Shown in pieces: positions 17,718 through 25,996 of a stretch of 64,000 bases of DNA. Source of the stretch: Lachnospiraceae bacterium (GTDB lineage Bacteria > Bacillota > Clostridia > Lachnospirales > Lachnospiraceae); assembly GCA_015056795.1 (NCBI GenBank), contig SVFO01000022.1:1-64000 (forward strand), written 5' to 3'. A program made the position numbers and the translations under genes. The notes below the pieces were generated by a model, which made no database searches, was not told the DNA's origin, and worked only from the letters and a program-made list of their open reading frames with translations. Position 1 is the stretch's first letter. Each line of letters starts with the position of its first letter.

Positions 17718-17746
17718 TTGAAAATAAGCGCTATTTATGGTAATAT
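17718..17746 (+). promoter_or_regulatory. Promoter of the lipoprotein gene
   Basis: TTGAAA (17718-17723) and TAATAT (17741-17746) have a 17-base spacer that closely resembles that of the promoter at 16103, so both genes may respond to the same factor or derive from one duplicated segment. Confidence 0.55.
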
Positions 17747-17895
17747 ATATCTTGGATTATTGCGTAAAAACAATTCTAAAGCAGTGGAAGAATGTTCGCT
17801 TTGATATGCTCCCTAAAGAGTTAGTTGCTGGCGTAGGGAAGGACTGAGGGTAACATATCATGCTATCAGGAGCGAGTGAAAAAGGAGGGCCGCAT

Positions 17896-19056
17896 ATGTG
17901 TAGGAAAACATGGATGAAGCGAACAATATGTAGTATGCTTCTCGTGAGTTTGATCGGTATTATGATGACCAGCGGTTGCGGTAGTGCCACGGACGTGGGA
18001 GAGACAGAGGCAACTCCTATGGAGAATTCCGCGCAGAGCGACGAGTCAACCGCTTTAGAAGCTTCAAAGAGCGACATGGATCCTAATGGGGAGAATGCGG
18101 AAAACGAACACAGCCCTCTCTATATTTCTGAGAGTGTCGTGAAGAAAGACGGAAGCACTACGGCAAAAACGGATGTTGCTACCGACCTTCCGCTTCTTTC
18201 GAAGGTGGATACGTGGCCGGAGGAAGTGGTGGAAAGAAAGCCCTATGATACGGAGATGACTGGCCGTGTGGGAGGTTATTTCCTTATCCCCATGGACGGC
18301 GGTATTTACCGATATGATGATTATTCCTCTTCTAGTGAAGCTATGTCCGCTCAGGGAATCAGCTTAGCAACGGACGAGCTGATCTTCACCTGCACGGAGA
18401 AAGGAATCAGCGAGAATTATGATTATGATATCTACTCTCTAAAGGCATATCCAGATAAGGATTTGTTGCTTGCGAATTGTATTGGGTACAACAGCATTAT
18501 TATTTCCTATGCGCCTGCCCAGGGGATACGGGATGGTGAATTGGAGGATGCGCAGGAGAATGACTTTGTCATTCGGAAAAATGGCAGCGTGATTAGCGGA
18601 AAGGAACTCTGGCAGGAGTTTTGCGGGAAGGTGGCACAGGGTCAGCCGGCAGTGGTGCGATTGGGATATTATTATACCTTGGAAAAGCGCAATATGTCTG
18701 AGGAACTCAGGGAAGCTGAGAAAGCGGACTTTCCATGTCTTTTCTTACAACAGCTATATTATGATGGCAGCAGTTTTACGCTCAGTCCTGTTCACAAGCT
18801 GGGAGAGGAATACGTGATTTATGAGAAGCCGCAGATTGACAGTCCGGAGAGAACGTATTCCCATCTCATGCATTATGCTGACGAAGCGGAAAATGCTTTT
18901 ACGAGCTACACTGCTTATGATAAATATGTGTTGACAAATAATGATCAGGTGACATGGAAAGAATTGCAACAATCCGTGTTAAGTTCTGTTTCAGGTTATA
19001 TTCAGCATCAAGAAGTATATGGTGAATATGTTTGGAAAGAAGGGATGGAACGATAA
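17896..19056 (+). CDS. Lipoprotein of unknown function
   Basis: The 386-residue precursor has a type II signal peptide with the lipobox TSGC and lipid-modified Cys28. A Ser/Glu/Asp-rich linker (about 30-75) leads to an extracellular domain of some 300 residues that I do not recognise. The start at 17896 follows AAAGGAGG; the frame is open 12 codons further upstream. A second, much shorter lipoprotein gene follows, and both lie at the right end of the guaA-bounded block. Confidence 0.7.
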   Translation: MCRKTWMKRTICSMLLVSLIGIMMTSGCGSATDVGETEATPMENSAQSDESTALEASKSDMDPNGENAENEHSPLYISESVVKKDGSTTAKTDVATDLPLLSKVDTWPEEVVERKPYDTEMTGRVGGYFLIPMDGGIYRYDDYSSSSEAMSAQGISLATDELIFTCTEKGISENYDYDIYSLKAYPDKDLLLANCIGYNSIIISYAPAQGIRDGELEDAQENDFVIRKNGSVISGKELWQEFCGKVAQGQPAVVRLGYYYTLEKRNMSEELREAEKADFPCLFLQQLYYDGSSFTLSPVHKLGEEYVIYEKPQIDSPERTYSHLMHYADEAENAFTSYTAYDKYVLTNNDQVTWKELQQSVLSSVSGYIQHQEVYGEYVWKEGMER

Positions 19057-19122
19057 AACATCTTTCGGCATGGCGCGATCAATGAACTTTTGGCTTGGTG
19101 TGAAATTGGGGGGATTCGTAGA

Positions 19123-19395
19123 ATGAAAAAGGTTCGAAAATCATATGTTGTTATCTGCATCATCATGGTGTTTTTACTTGCAAGCTGCTCCGAATCGAGC
19201 GGCAGTTTGCAAGGTCAAGAGACAGAAGCTAGTGGGGAAACGGAAGTTACCCAGCAAACAGAATCCGTTCAAGAAACAGAATCCAGTGGGGAGACCGATG
19301 GAGAATTGGCCTTTCTCCGTGACCAAATTGTGACCCCAATTATCTCGGTAAAACAAAATAACGGCGATAATATGTATATATGTGGTGCTTTTTGA
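19123..19395 (+). CDS. Short lipoprotein, possibly truncated
   Basis: This reading frame of 90 residues has a signal peptide and lipobox LASC (Cys22), then a Thr/Glu/Gln/Ser-rich linker, and stops soon after a short ordered stretch. The linker resembles that of the preceding lipoprotein in composition. The stop lies only 40 bases before the putative right attachment site at 19435, so the gene may be the cut remains of a longer one. GGGGGG before the ATG at 19123 supports that start. Confidence 0.5.
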   Translation: MKKVRKSYVVICIIMVFLLASCSESSGSLQGQETEASGETEVTQQTESVQETESSGETDGELAFLRDQIVTPIISVKQNNGDNMYICGAF

Positions 19396-19434
19396 ATGAT
19401 GGCTACCACGTCATATTGTAGAAGCCATAATCCC

Positions 19435-19451
19435 ACCATAGAGTGGGAATA
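19435..19451 (+). repeat. Putative attachment site, right copy (displaced guaA 3' end)
   Basis: This is the exact 17-base copy of 8404-8420. In the guaA frame it still reads Thr-Ile-Glu-Trp-Glu followed by TAG, and the preceding CCC matches the proline codon upstream in guaA. A strong terminator follows at once, as expected for the original 3' end of guaA displaced by an insertion. Confidence 0.6.
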
Positions 19452-19461
19452 GTACCAACTT

Positions 19462-19500
19462 CCCGCGAACCCTTATAAATAAGGGCTCGCGGGATTTTTT
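19462..19500 (+). terminator. Intrinsic terminator, member of a repeated family
   Basis: CCCGCGA (19462-19468) pairs with TCGCGGG (19487-19493) around an inner CCCTTA/TAAGGG stem, followed by seven T. It is nearly identical in sequence to the terminator at 27390. Confidence 0.85.
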
Positions 19501-19660
19501 TGCCATTTGGAGCGAATGCGGATTTGGAGAATTAGCAGATAAATGCACACTAGAAGTATGGAAACGAGTGGTTTCGGAGAGTTTTATTTGCTATAATTGA
19601 TGGCAGACAGGGAAAATCAGGAATTTATCATGCTTCTCGAGGCACGAAAGGGCTACGCAA

Positions 19661-20620
19661 ATGAAGATTGTCATATTAAATCAAATGTTGCAGCAATTCC
19701 ATAAGGACAAAATTCTAGGCATCGCGAATACGATTGGCGCAAAGATATGCTTCGCAGAGTCAGAGAGTACGGTGCCGGAAGAATTTGCCGCACCAGACGT
19801 TGTATATGGTTTCGGAATGCATATCGCGAAGACGCAGAAGAACCTAAAATGGCTTTGCGTACCATCGGCGGGCGTGGATTATCTCATGAAGCCCGGCGTT
19901 TTCGCTAATGAAGAGTGTCTGCTTACGAATTCCTCAGGGGCATACGGAGTATCCATTTCTGAGCATATGATCGCAGTTTCACTCATGATGATGCGAAGGC
20001 TGACGGAGTTTCACGAAGAAGTGCTGAACATGCAGTGGGGAAAGCCTAGGGCGCAGTGTTCCCTTTGGGGAAGTCGCATTACCGTCCTTGGAACTGGCGA
20101 CATTGGACAGTGTTTTGCGAAAAGGGCGAAGGCATTTGAACCGGAGCGGATCATTGGTGTTAACAGAAGTGGAACATGCGAGGATCCCGCATTTGACAAA
20201 GTGGTCAGCGTGGACGCTTTGGACGAGATTCTTCCTGAAACAGACCTGCTTGCCATGAGCTTGCCTGATACACCGCTGACCAGAGGAATCCTGACGCGCG
20301 AGAGGTTACGAGCACTTCCGCAATGGGCATTTATCGTGAATGTCGGCCGTGGGTCTGCCATTGACGAAGAGGCACTCGCTGATTGTCTCGAAGACGGGCA
20401 TCTTGGCGGCGCGGCGCTGGATGTTTTCCAAACGGAGCCACTCCCCAAAGAGAGCAGATTGTGGAAGACCAAGGGGGTTCTCATTACGCCGCACGTCGCA
20501 GGAAATCTTACCTTAAAGCGCACACTTGATAAGAATGTTGACATGTTTTGTGAGGATCTCATCAACTTCGCGGAAGGGAAACCGCTGAAATATGCCGTAG
20601 ACCGAAATAGGGGGTACTAA
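19661..20620 (+). CDS. D-2-hydroxyacid dehydrogenase
   Basis: This 319-residue cytoplasmic oxidoreductase interconverts a 2-oxoacid and a D-2-hydroxyacid with NAD(P). The nucleotide-binding motif GTGDIGQ lies at 144-150, the substrate-binding arginine is in NVGRGSAID, and the catalytic histidine is in TPHVAGN. It resembles the GhrA/YPL113C-like branch more than the lactate branch, but the substrate cannot be told from sequence. Twelve bases separate it from the following membrane-protein gene, so the two form an operon. Confidence 0.88.
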   Translation: MKIVILNQMLQQFHKDKILGIANTIGAKICFAESESTVPEEFAAPDVVYGFGMHIAKTQKNLKWLCVPSAGVDYLMKPGVFANEECLLTNSSGAYGVSISEHMIAVSLMMMRRLTEFHEEVLNMQWGKPRAQCSLWGSRITVLGTGDIGQCFAKRAKAFEPERIIGVNRSGTCEDPAFDKVVSVDALDEILPETDLLAMSLPDTPLTRGILTRERLRALPQWAFIVNVGRGSAIDEEALADCLEDGHLGGAALDVFQTEPLPKESRLWKTKGVLITPHVAGNLTLKRTLDKNVDMFCEDLINFAEGKPLKYAVDRNRGY

Positions 20621-20631
20621 AAAGGAGCGAC

Positions 20632-21291
20632 ATGAAAGTTAAGGAATATTTGAAGAAAAACAGACGGCGCATCATGATGTCGCTTTGTGGCGTGATCATT
20701 TGTGCGGTGAGCGTGGGAGTGTTTAAGCTGGCAGCGTTAGGCGTGGATCCGTTCCAGTCATTTATGGCGGGTTTGGATGCACTGATTCCGATAGAATTTG
20801 GCACACTTTACGTGATCGTGAATGCAATTTTATTACTGTTTAGTCTGATTGTAGATAGACACAACATCGGCATTGCTACGTTTATTAACTTGTTCTTATT
20901 AGGCTACATCACGCAGTTTACTTTTGATCTCCTGCAGAAGTGGATCCCTGACCCATCTATGATTGTACGAATCCTATGTCTGACGATTGGAATCGTGGTG
21001 ATCTGTTTTGGATCGGCGCTTTACATGACGGCAGATCTTGGCGTTTCTACCTATGATGCCGTTGCTATCGTCATGTCCTCGAAGTGGAAGCTTGGAAAGT
21101 TTAAATACGTTCGGATTTGCACAGACCTTGTATGCGTGGTGATCGGATGCATATTATTTGTAATGGCAGGGAACGCCATTGGGAAAATACCGACCATTGC
21201 TGGCATAGGAACCATCATTACGGCATTTTTCATGGGACCGTTGATTGATTTCTTTAATGAGAAATTTGCAAAGCCTTTGCTGGGAAAGTAG
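20632..21291 (+). CDS. YczE/YitT-type integral membrane protein
   Basis: This 219-residue protein has about five hydrophobic helices and the paired repeats LAALGVDPFQSF and TADLGVSTYDAV, typical of the YczE/YyaS group of small multi-pass proteins. Its transported or regulated substrate is unknown. AAAGGAGCGAC sets the start. It shares an operon with the upstream dehydrogenase and is followed by a terminator. Confidence 0.75.
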   Translation: MKVKEYLKKNRRRIMMSLCGVIICAVSVGVFKLAALGVDPFQSFMAGLDALIPIEFGTLYVIVNAILLLFSLIVDRHNIGIATFINLFLLGYITQFTFDLLQKWIPDPSMIVRILCLTIGIVVICFGSALYMTADLGVSTYDAVAIVMSSKWKLGKFKYVRICTDLVCVVIGCILFVMAGNAIGKIPTIAGIGTIITAFFMGPLIDFFNEKFAKPLLGK

Positions 21292-21317
21292 GAAAAATGC
21301 TGCAGATACCGACAAAT

Positions 21318-21355
21318 CCTCTTTCTGGGAAAATGTTTAGAAAGAGGAAATTTTT
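21318..21355 (+). terminator. Terminator after the YczE-type gene
   Basis: CCTCTTTC (21318-21325) pairs with GAAAGAGG (21340-21347), followed by AAATTTTT. Confidence 0.75.
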
Positions 21356-21356
21356 G

Positions 21357-21385
21357 TTGACAAAATATATTTGAAACAATATAAT
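21357..21385 (+). promoter_or_regulatory. Consensus promoter of glutathione peroxidase gene
   Basis: TTGACA (21357-21362) and TATAAT (21380-21385) match the vegetative sigma consensus at all twelve positions with a 17-base spacer, so strong expression is expected. Confidence 0.9.
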
Positions 21386-21431
21386 ATGATAAAAGATATA
21401 AAAACAAAAATTCAAAAAAGGAGGAAAAAGA

Positions 21432-21971
21432 ATGATTTACGATTATGAAGTTACTACGGGAACGGGTGAGAAGCTTAGTCTGGCAGACTATAAGGGCAAG
21501 GTGATCCTGATTGTAAATACGGCCACCGGGTGTGGGTTTACGCCTCAGTATGCGCCTATTGAGCAGTTATACAAGGACTATCATGACAAGGGTTTGGAGG
21601 TTTTGGACATTCCCTGTAATCAGTTTGGCGGGCAGGCTCCCGGTTCTGACGAGGAGATTCATGAGTTTTGTACGCTTCACTACAATACGACGTTTCCTCA
21701 GATGAAGAAGTCTGACGTAAACGGTGAGAATGAGCTGCCTTTGTATACATACTTAAAATCTCAAAAAGGATTCGAGGGCTTCGAAGAGCATCAATATAAG
21801 GAGCTGCTTGAGAAAATGTTCGCCCAGGCCGATCCGGATTGGGATAAAAAGCCTGACATTAAGTGGAACTTTACCAAGTTCGTTGTCGACCGCACGGGTA
21901 ACGTCGTAGCAAGATTTGAGCCTACGGCTGACGTGGCGAAGGTAGAAGAGTGCATCAAAGCGTTACTCTAA
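21432..21971 (+). CDS. Glutathione peroxidase family (thiol peroxidase)
   Basis: This 179-residue thioredoxin-fold peroxidase reduces hydroperoxides. The peroxidatic residue is Cys34 in TATGCGFTPQY, encoded by TGT, so it is a cysteine and not a selenocysteine enzyme. The catalytic tetrad partners are in NQFGGQ and WNFTKF. Bacterial members of this type usually use thioredoxin as reductant. AAAAAGGAGG lies before the ATG, and a perfect consensus promoter drives it. Confidence 0.93.
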   Translation: MIYDYEVTTGTGEKLSLADYKGKVILIVNTATGCGFTPQYAPIEQLYKDYHDKGLEVLDIPCNQFGGQAPGSDEEIHEFCTLHYNTTFPQMKKSDVNGENELPLYTYLKSQKGFEGFEEHQYKELLEKMFAQADPDWDKKPDIKWNFTKFVVDRTGNVVARFEPTADVAKVEECIKALL

Positions 21972-22025
21972 GAAAGGATTCGGGGAGACGTATGCGGTGA
22001 CGCGCTTTAGAATGTCGGAGGCTTT

Positions 22026-22733
22026 ATGAAAGAATTTTCGAAAGTACAAAAAATAATCAGCATCATGCTGAAGGTCATTGTTGTTCTGTCCGCGGCGACG
22101 GGTACTTTTTTGAGTGCCGATGCAGGAAGACGCTCCTTCATGGGAGGGAGTACGGTGTTTATGTATTTTACCATTCAGTCGAACATAGCCATCGCGCTCA
22201 TCTGCGCCATCGGTATTTGTCTGTTTGCGAAAAATAAGCCTGTGGGCAATGCCTGGTATGTCGTAAAGTTTGTCGGCACCATATCCATTACCCTTACGGG
22301 TGTTGTCTTTGGGTTTGTGCTGGCGCCAACTCTTGGAGCGTATGCCTGGAATTTGCAGAACACTTTGACGCACCTCGTTGTTCCCGTGGCTGCCGTCATC
22401 GACTTTTTTGTAGTAGCGGCGAGCGTAGAGATAAAGCGCAAAAACGTGATTTACGTGATTATTCCTCCGATACTTTATGCAATCTATGCCGGAATCGGAT
22501 ACGTAAGAGGCTGGGAGTTTGCAGAAGGCATCAATTACCCATACTTTTTCCTAAACTGGGGGAGCCCTGCAGGAGCATTTGGCTTTAGCAGCGGGCTGCC
22601 GTTTATGGGTTCTGGGTGGTGGATTCTAGTCCTTTTGTTTTTCCTGCTGGGCGTCGGGCACATTTATCTTATCGTGGCAAATCTGATCCGAAAAAAGAAA
22701 GAGACAAAGGATGGGAAAAAAGCAGGAGAATAA
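22026..22733 (+). CDS. Pr6Pr-like multi-pass membrane protein
   Basis: This 235-residue protein has six or more hydrophobic segments and the motif FMYFTIQSNI early in the chain, typical of the Pr6Pr/FAR-17a-related membrane proteins. A short Lys-rich tail ends it. The function is unknown. GGAGG lies four bases before the ATG. Confidence 0.7.
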   Translation: MKEFSKVQKIISIMLKVIVVLSAATGTFLSADAGRRSFMGGSTVFMYFTIQSNIAIALICAIGICLFAKNKPVGNAWYVVKFVGTISITLTGVVFGFVLAPTLGAYAWNLQNTLTHLVVPVAAVIDFFVVAASVEIKRKNVIYVIIPPILYAIYAGIGYVRGWEFAEGINYPYFFLNWGSPAGAFGFSSGLPFMGSGWWILVLLFFLLGVGHIYLIVANLIRKKKETKDGKKAGE

Positions 22734-22778
22734 AACTATAATCAGATTTGCCTGAAAGAGGCGGAAAGGTAAAAATAC

Positions 22779-23591
22779 ATGACAAAACTGTCAGAAATAA
22801 TCAAAACAAGAAAAAGCGTTCGAACGTTTGACGGAAGGAGAATCAGCCAAGAGCACCGAAAGGAGCTTGAGGAGTATTCAAAATTAATCCGCAATCCCTT
22901 TGGAATACCGGTGCGATTCGTATTTTTGGATGCAAAGGAGTATGGACTGTCAAGTCCGGTTTTGGCTGGGGAAGAGCTGTACGTGGCAGGGATCACGGAG
23001 AAAAGACCTTATGCTGACGTCGCTTATGGTTATTCCTTTGAAAAGCTTGTTTTGCGTGCATGGTCATATGGCATAGGGACGACATGGATTGGTGGAACAA
23101 TGAAGCGTGAACAGTTTGAGAAAGTCGCAGGCGTTGGAACCGATGAAATGATGCCATGCGTAAGCCCCCTGGGATATCCTGCGAACAAGAAATCCCTTAA
23201 GGAAAGCATGATGAGAAAAGGAATAGGTGCGGATAACCGGCTCTCCATAGATAAACTGTTTTTTGCGGACGAATGGGGTAAGACGCTGATTACGACTGAT
23301 GAAATGAGCGACATTCTGGAAATGGTTCGCTGGTCACCATCCGCCGTCAACAGACAGCCCTGGAGGATTCTCTTTAAGGACGATGTCTGGCATTTTTATG
23401 AAAAGAAGGATAGAGGATACGAGAGCGACAAGACGGGAGATCTGCAAAAGATTGACGTCGGCATTGCACTGTGCCACTTTACGATGGGAGTTGAGGAGCT
23501 GGGGAAAAACGCGGTAGTGACAGTCAGCGATCCGGTCGTTGTGGTTCCTGACGACGTAACCTATGTGGCAAGCGTGAAGATATCCATCTGA
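22779..23591 (+). CDS. Nitroreductase family protein
   Basis: This 270-residue FMN-dependent nitroreductase-fold protein has TRKSVRTFDGR at residues 10-20 (the FMN phosphate contact) and WSPSAVNRQPW around residue 187. The two halves of the fold are both present, as in the long TM1586-like branch. The natural substrate is unknown. GGAAAGG precedes the ATG. Confidence 0.82.
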   Translation: MTKLSEIIKTRKSVRTFDGRRISQEHRKELEEYSKLIRNPFGIPVRFVFLDAKEYGLSSPVLAGEELYVAGITEKRPYADVAYGYSFEKLVLRAWSYGIGTTWIGGTMKREQFEKVAGVGTDEMMPCVSPLGYPANKKSLKESMMRKGIGADNRLSIDKLFFADEWGKTLITTDEMSDILEMVRWSPSAVNRQPWRILFKDDVWHFYEKKDRGYESDKTGDLQKIDVGIALCHFTMGVEELGKNAVVTVSDPVVVVPDDVTYVASVKISI

Positions 23592-23604
23592 ACGATTTAC
23601 CGTT

Positions 23605-24270
23605 TTAGGTGAATTCCCGATGGCGTCTTAGATATTCATTGATTTCCTTCTCGCTGAGCTGAAAGGTTTCTTTTAGGCCCTTCGAGATCACGTCATCATA
23701 TGGTCCAAAAAGAGGAGCTCGTTCCATTTCCTCCATGTCGGGGACGCAGGTAAAGGAATAAGAAGGACATCCATCTGCGTCTCCCAAATACAGGAGACGA
23801 CCATAATAGGTGCCAGGGAAAACAACCTGAGAGCCTTCGGATCTCAGACGGTCAAAGTCTATGGGAATTTCACAATCAGCGGGAAGTGAGTTTTCCTGAC
23901 GCACCACGTCTAAAAACTGCTCCAGCGTGATCAGATATCTTCGTCCTAAGGTAATGTTGCATGCATTGACGTCAGCACCATCAGCAGCGCGCTTGCATTT
24001 CGCCCGGTTCATCCTTCGGGGATTAATGTATGCAACGCCAGAGCCAAACCATTTCTTGATCGGCGTACTGAAAAACAGCTCATGATCAATCGTGCATTTT
24101 TCTGACCGTAGTGGGAGGGAGGGATCCTTGGCTCCTCTTTCAGAAAGTTTATTTCCAGGAATTACGCCGCCTTTGATATAGCAAAGAAATCGTTCCTCTA
24201 ATAGATTTGATCCATAACATACATACCATACCATATCAGTCATTGAGTTCTTGTCATCCAATGCGGGCAT
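23605..24270 (-). CDS. Gamma-glutamylcyclotransferase-like protein
   Basis: This 221-residue protein contains VWYVCYGSNL near its start, the phosphate/substrate loop signature of the gamma-glutamylcyclotransferase fold, and GTYYGRLLYLGD further on. The exact reaction is not evident, and no glutathione genes are adjacent apart from the peroxidase on the other strand. Translation may begin at the second methionine (24243), since neither start has an ideal ribosome binding site. Confidence 0.6.
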   Translation of the reverse strand: MPALDDKNSMTDMVWYVCYGSNLLEERFLCYIKGGVIPGNKLSERGAKDPSLPLRSEKCTIDHELFFSTPIKKWFGSGVAYINPRRMNRAKCKRAADGADVNACNITLGRRYLITLEQFLDVVRQENSLPADCEIPIDFDRLRSEGSQVVFPGTYYGRLLYLGDADGCPSYSFTCVPDMEEMERAPLFGPYDDVISKGLKETFQLSEKEINEYLRRHREFT

Positions 24271-24366
24271 TTGTGCTTGGACTTTACCTTTCTCCCGACG
24301 TCTGTCGGGTGTTTCGGATTCCTTAGGATGAAAAGGCTGTTTTTTGTCCGATAGGAATCCATTTTG

Positions 24367-25665
24367 TCACAGCGTTCGCATGAGAATCAGAATGATCGTT
24401 ACGATCAGCGAAATCGCTATTTCAATGCCGATGATCAGCTGATTGTCCGTTCCGAACGCAGTGAAGGTCGCCAGGATCGTCAGAAGAAAAACGATGCCGA
24501 AATCGACGAGTTCGTCCTTGATTCTGTCTAACCAGCTTCTCTTGATTTTGATCGAATCCAATATGTTAAGATTCAGCAAGTCTCTGTAATATTTATCCAG
24601 TCGTATGGTCTCCAGATCCGGCATCATGCGGAATATGGCATCGGAATCCGGATATCGTTCGTCCATGGAAAAGCAATTATTATCTGTATGTTCTCTTCCT
24701 CTGTGCTCCTTTTGGTATTGCTTGATCTGATTTTCTGAATCCGCATTATAACCATAGGCCGTGATCTTCTCTTCGACAAGATGATAGGAGCACTCGTACA
24801 TCCACTCCAAATAAGCAACAATGCTTCTCAAATTCCGAATATAATCCTTACGCTGAAATCTTGCATCTTTTGGCGGTTTATTTATGCATTTTAGCAGCGC
24901 GATAAGATATTGTACGTCCTTTTTACCCTTGAGCGCATCGCAGTCAAGATACAACTCATTAACTTCTTCAAGGCTGAACCTCGAGCTGTTGTCCGAAGGG
25001 TCAATGAAGTACTTTTCAAGGATGGCATTCAGTTCGGCGTGACAATGGTTTTTCACATTGTCAAGCCAGTCTGAATCTTTTTCATAAACGACTTCGTCTA
25101 CAAGGCGGTAAACATCACGACGAAAATCGGAACCACAGCATTGAAGCCACAATCCGTTGCCGTCGTTTGCATTCATGAGCTTTAAGGAATCGCTCGAAAC
25201 ACGGCAGATTTTCTTTTCCATGTCATTGAGTGAAGGGTAGTTAACTCTCATGTAAAGCGTCTGCCCAGGCTTAAAACACGCAAGCAGACGTTGGGAGAAT
25301 GTGCGGTTCAAGGGACTGACCTTCACGCGGCCGTCTGTGGAATTAAATTCCATGCCAAGAGCGTCGCGAATGGTCTGATCCATTGCAACGCTGTCGTCAT
25401 CCATTTCCTCATCCACCACAACTCTTCCAAAGGTGATCATGGTTCTGTATTCACCCTTCATCTCAGGATTCTTAAACAGCATTTCAATGACGGCATATTT
25501 TCCAAGTCCGATTTCCTTTTTCTTTCTGGAATTGACCACTACGATATAATCTAATCCAGCCTTGTTACGTTGCTTATAGTTTGTCCCGTGAACCTTCAGG
25601 GTGTTTTTACTGCTTTTTGCATACAGAACTTTACCATTTTTGGGGTCTGCCTTTGTTTTGCCCAT
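24367..25665 (-). CDS. Unknown protein with C-terminal double-TM segment
   Basis: This 432-residue protein has two hydrophobic helices at its C-terminus (about 390-405 and 411-429) and a large N-terminal cytoplasmic part. The region from about 60 to 125 has the pattern V-x-x-D-x-T-I-R-D-A-L-G-M and G-x-V-x-V-x-P, which recalls the double-psi barrel of Cdc48/VAT N domains; that is inference. Residues 280-345 are rich in helix-forming charged residues. It has its own extended -10 promoter and no coupled partner. Confidence 0.55.
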   Translation of the reverse strand: MGKTKADPKNGKVLYAKSSKNTLKVHGTNYKQRNKAGLDYIVVVNSRKKKEIGLGKYAVIEMLFKNPEMKGEYRTMITFGRVVVDEEMDDDSVAMDQTIRDALGMEFNSTDGRVKVSPLNRTFSQRLLACFKPGQTLYMRVNYPSLNDMEKKICRVSSDSLKLMNANDGNGLWLQCCGSDFRRDVYRLVDEVVYEKDSDWLDNVKNHCHAELNAILEKYFIDPSDNSSRFSLEEVNELYLDCDALKGKKDVQYLIALLKCINKPPKDARFQRKDYIRNLRSIVAYLEWMYECSYHLVEEKITAYGYNADSENQIKQYQKEHRGREHTDNNCFSMDERYPDSDAIFRMMPDLETIRLDKYYRDLLNLNILDSIKIKRSWLDRIKDELVDFGIVFLLTILATFTAFGTDNQLIIGIEIAISLIVTIILILMRTL

Positions 25666-25725
25666 ACGATTTCTCCCTAAGTAGAATCAAGAGATTCATT
25701 CAATTTCTTCCACTTTTCTCTTTTA

Positions 25726-25754
25726 TTTATAGCACATCTTTGCATAAAAAACAA
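25726..25754 (-). promoter_or_regulatory. Promoter of the 25665-24367 gene
   Basis: On the minus strand TTGTTT (complement of 25749-25754) and TATAAA (25726-25731) are 17 bases apart, and TG precedes the -10. In the rest of this 330-base gap I see the MATE promoter -10 TATAAT at 25938-25943 and a small inverted repeat TTGTTT/AAACAA just before it. Confidence 0.6.
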
Positions 25755-25996
25755 GAAAGAGTGGCTGTCACGGCACCCAGCTAGTTCATTCCAAATGAAT
25801 GTATTTCTTCTTGGCGTAGAGCGTGTTTATCTTAGCTTGGCAAATAAGATTATTTCTCATACGATGCAATTCTTCATAAACGCTAAAATGGCATGATGTA
25901 TGGCAATTTATAAGTGGTTTGTTTAGAAACAATGCGCTATAATACGTGAACGGAAAAGGGATAAGACAAAGAAAGAAGAATAAGAAAGGCTATACG

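Noticed and set aside
21432..21971. Selenocysteine at the peroxidase active site
   Set aside because: The codon is TGT, not TGA.
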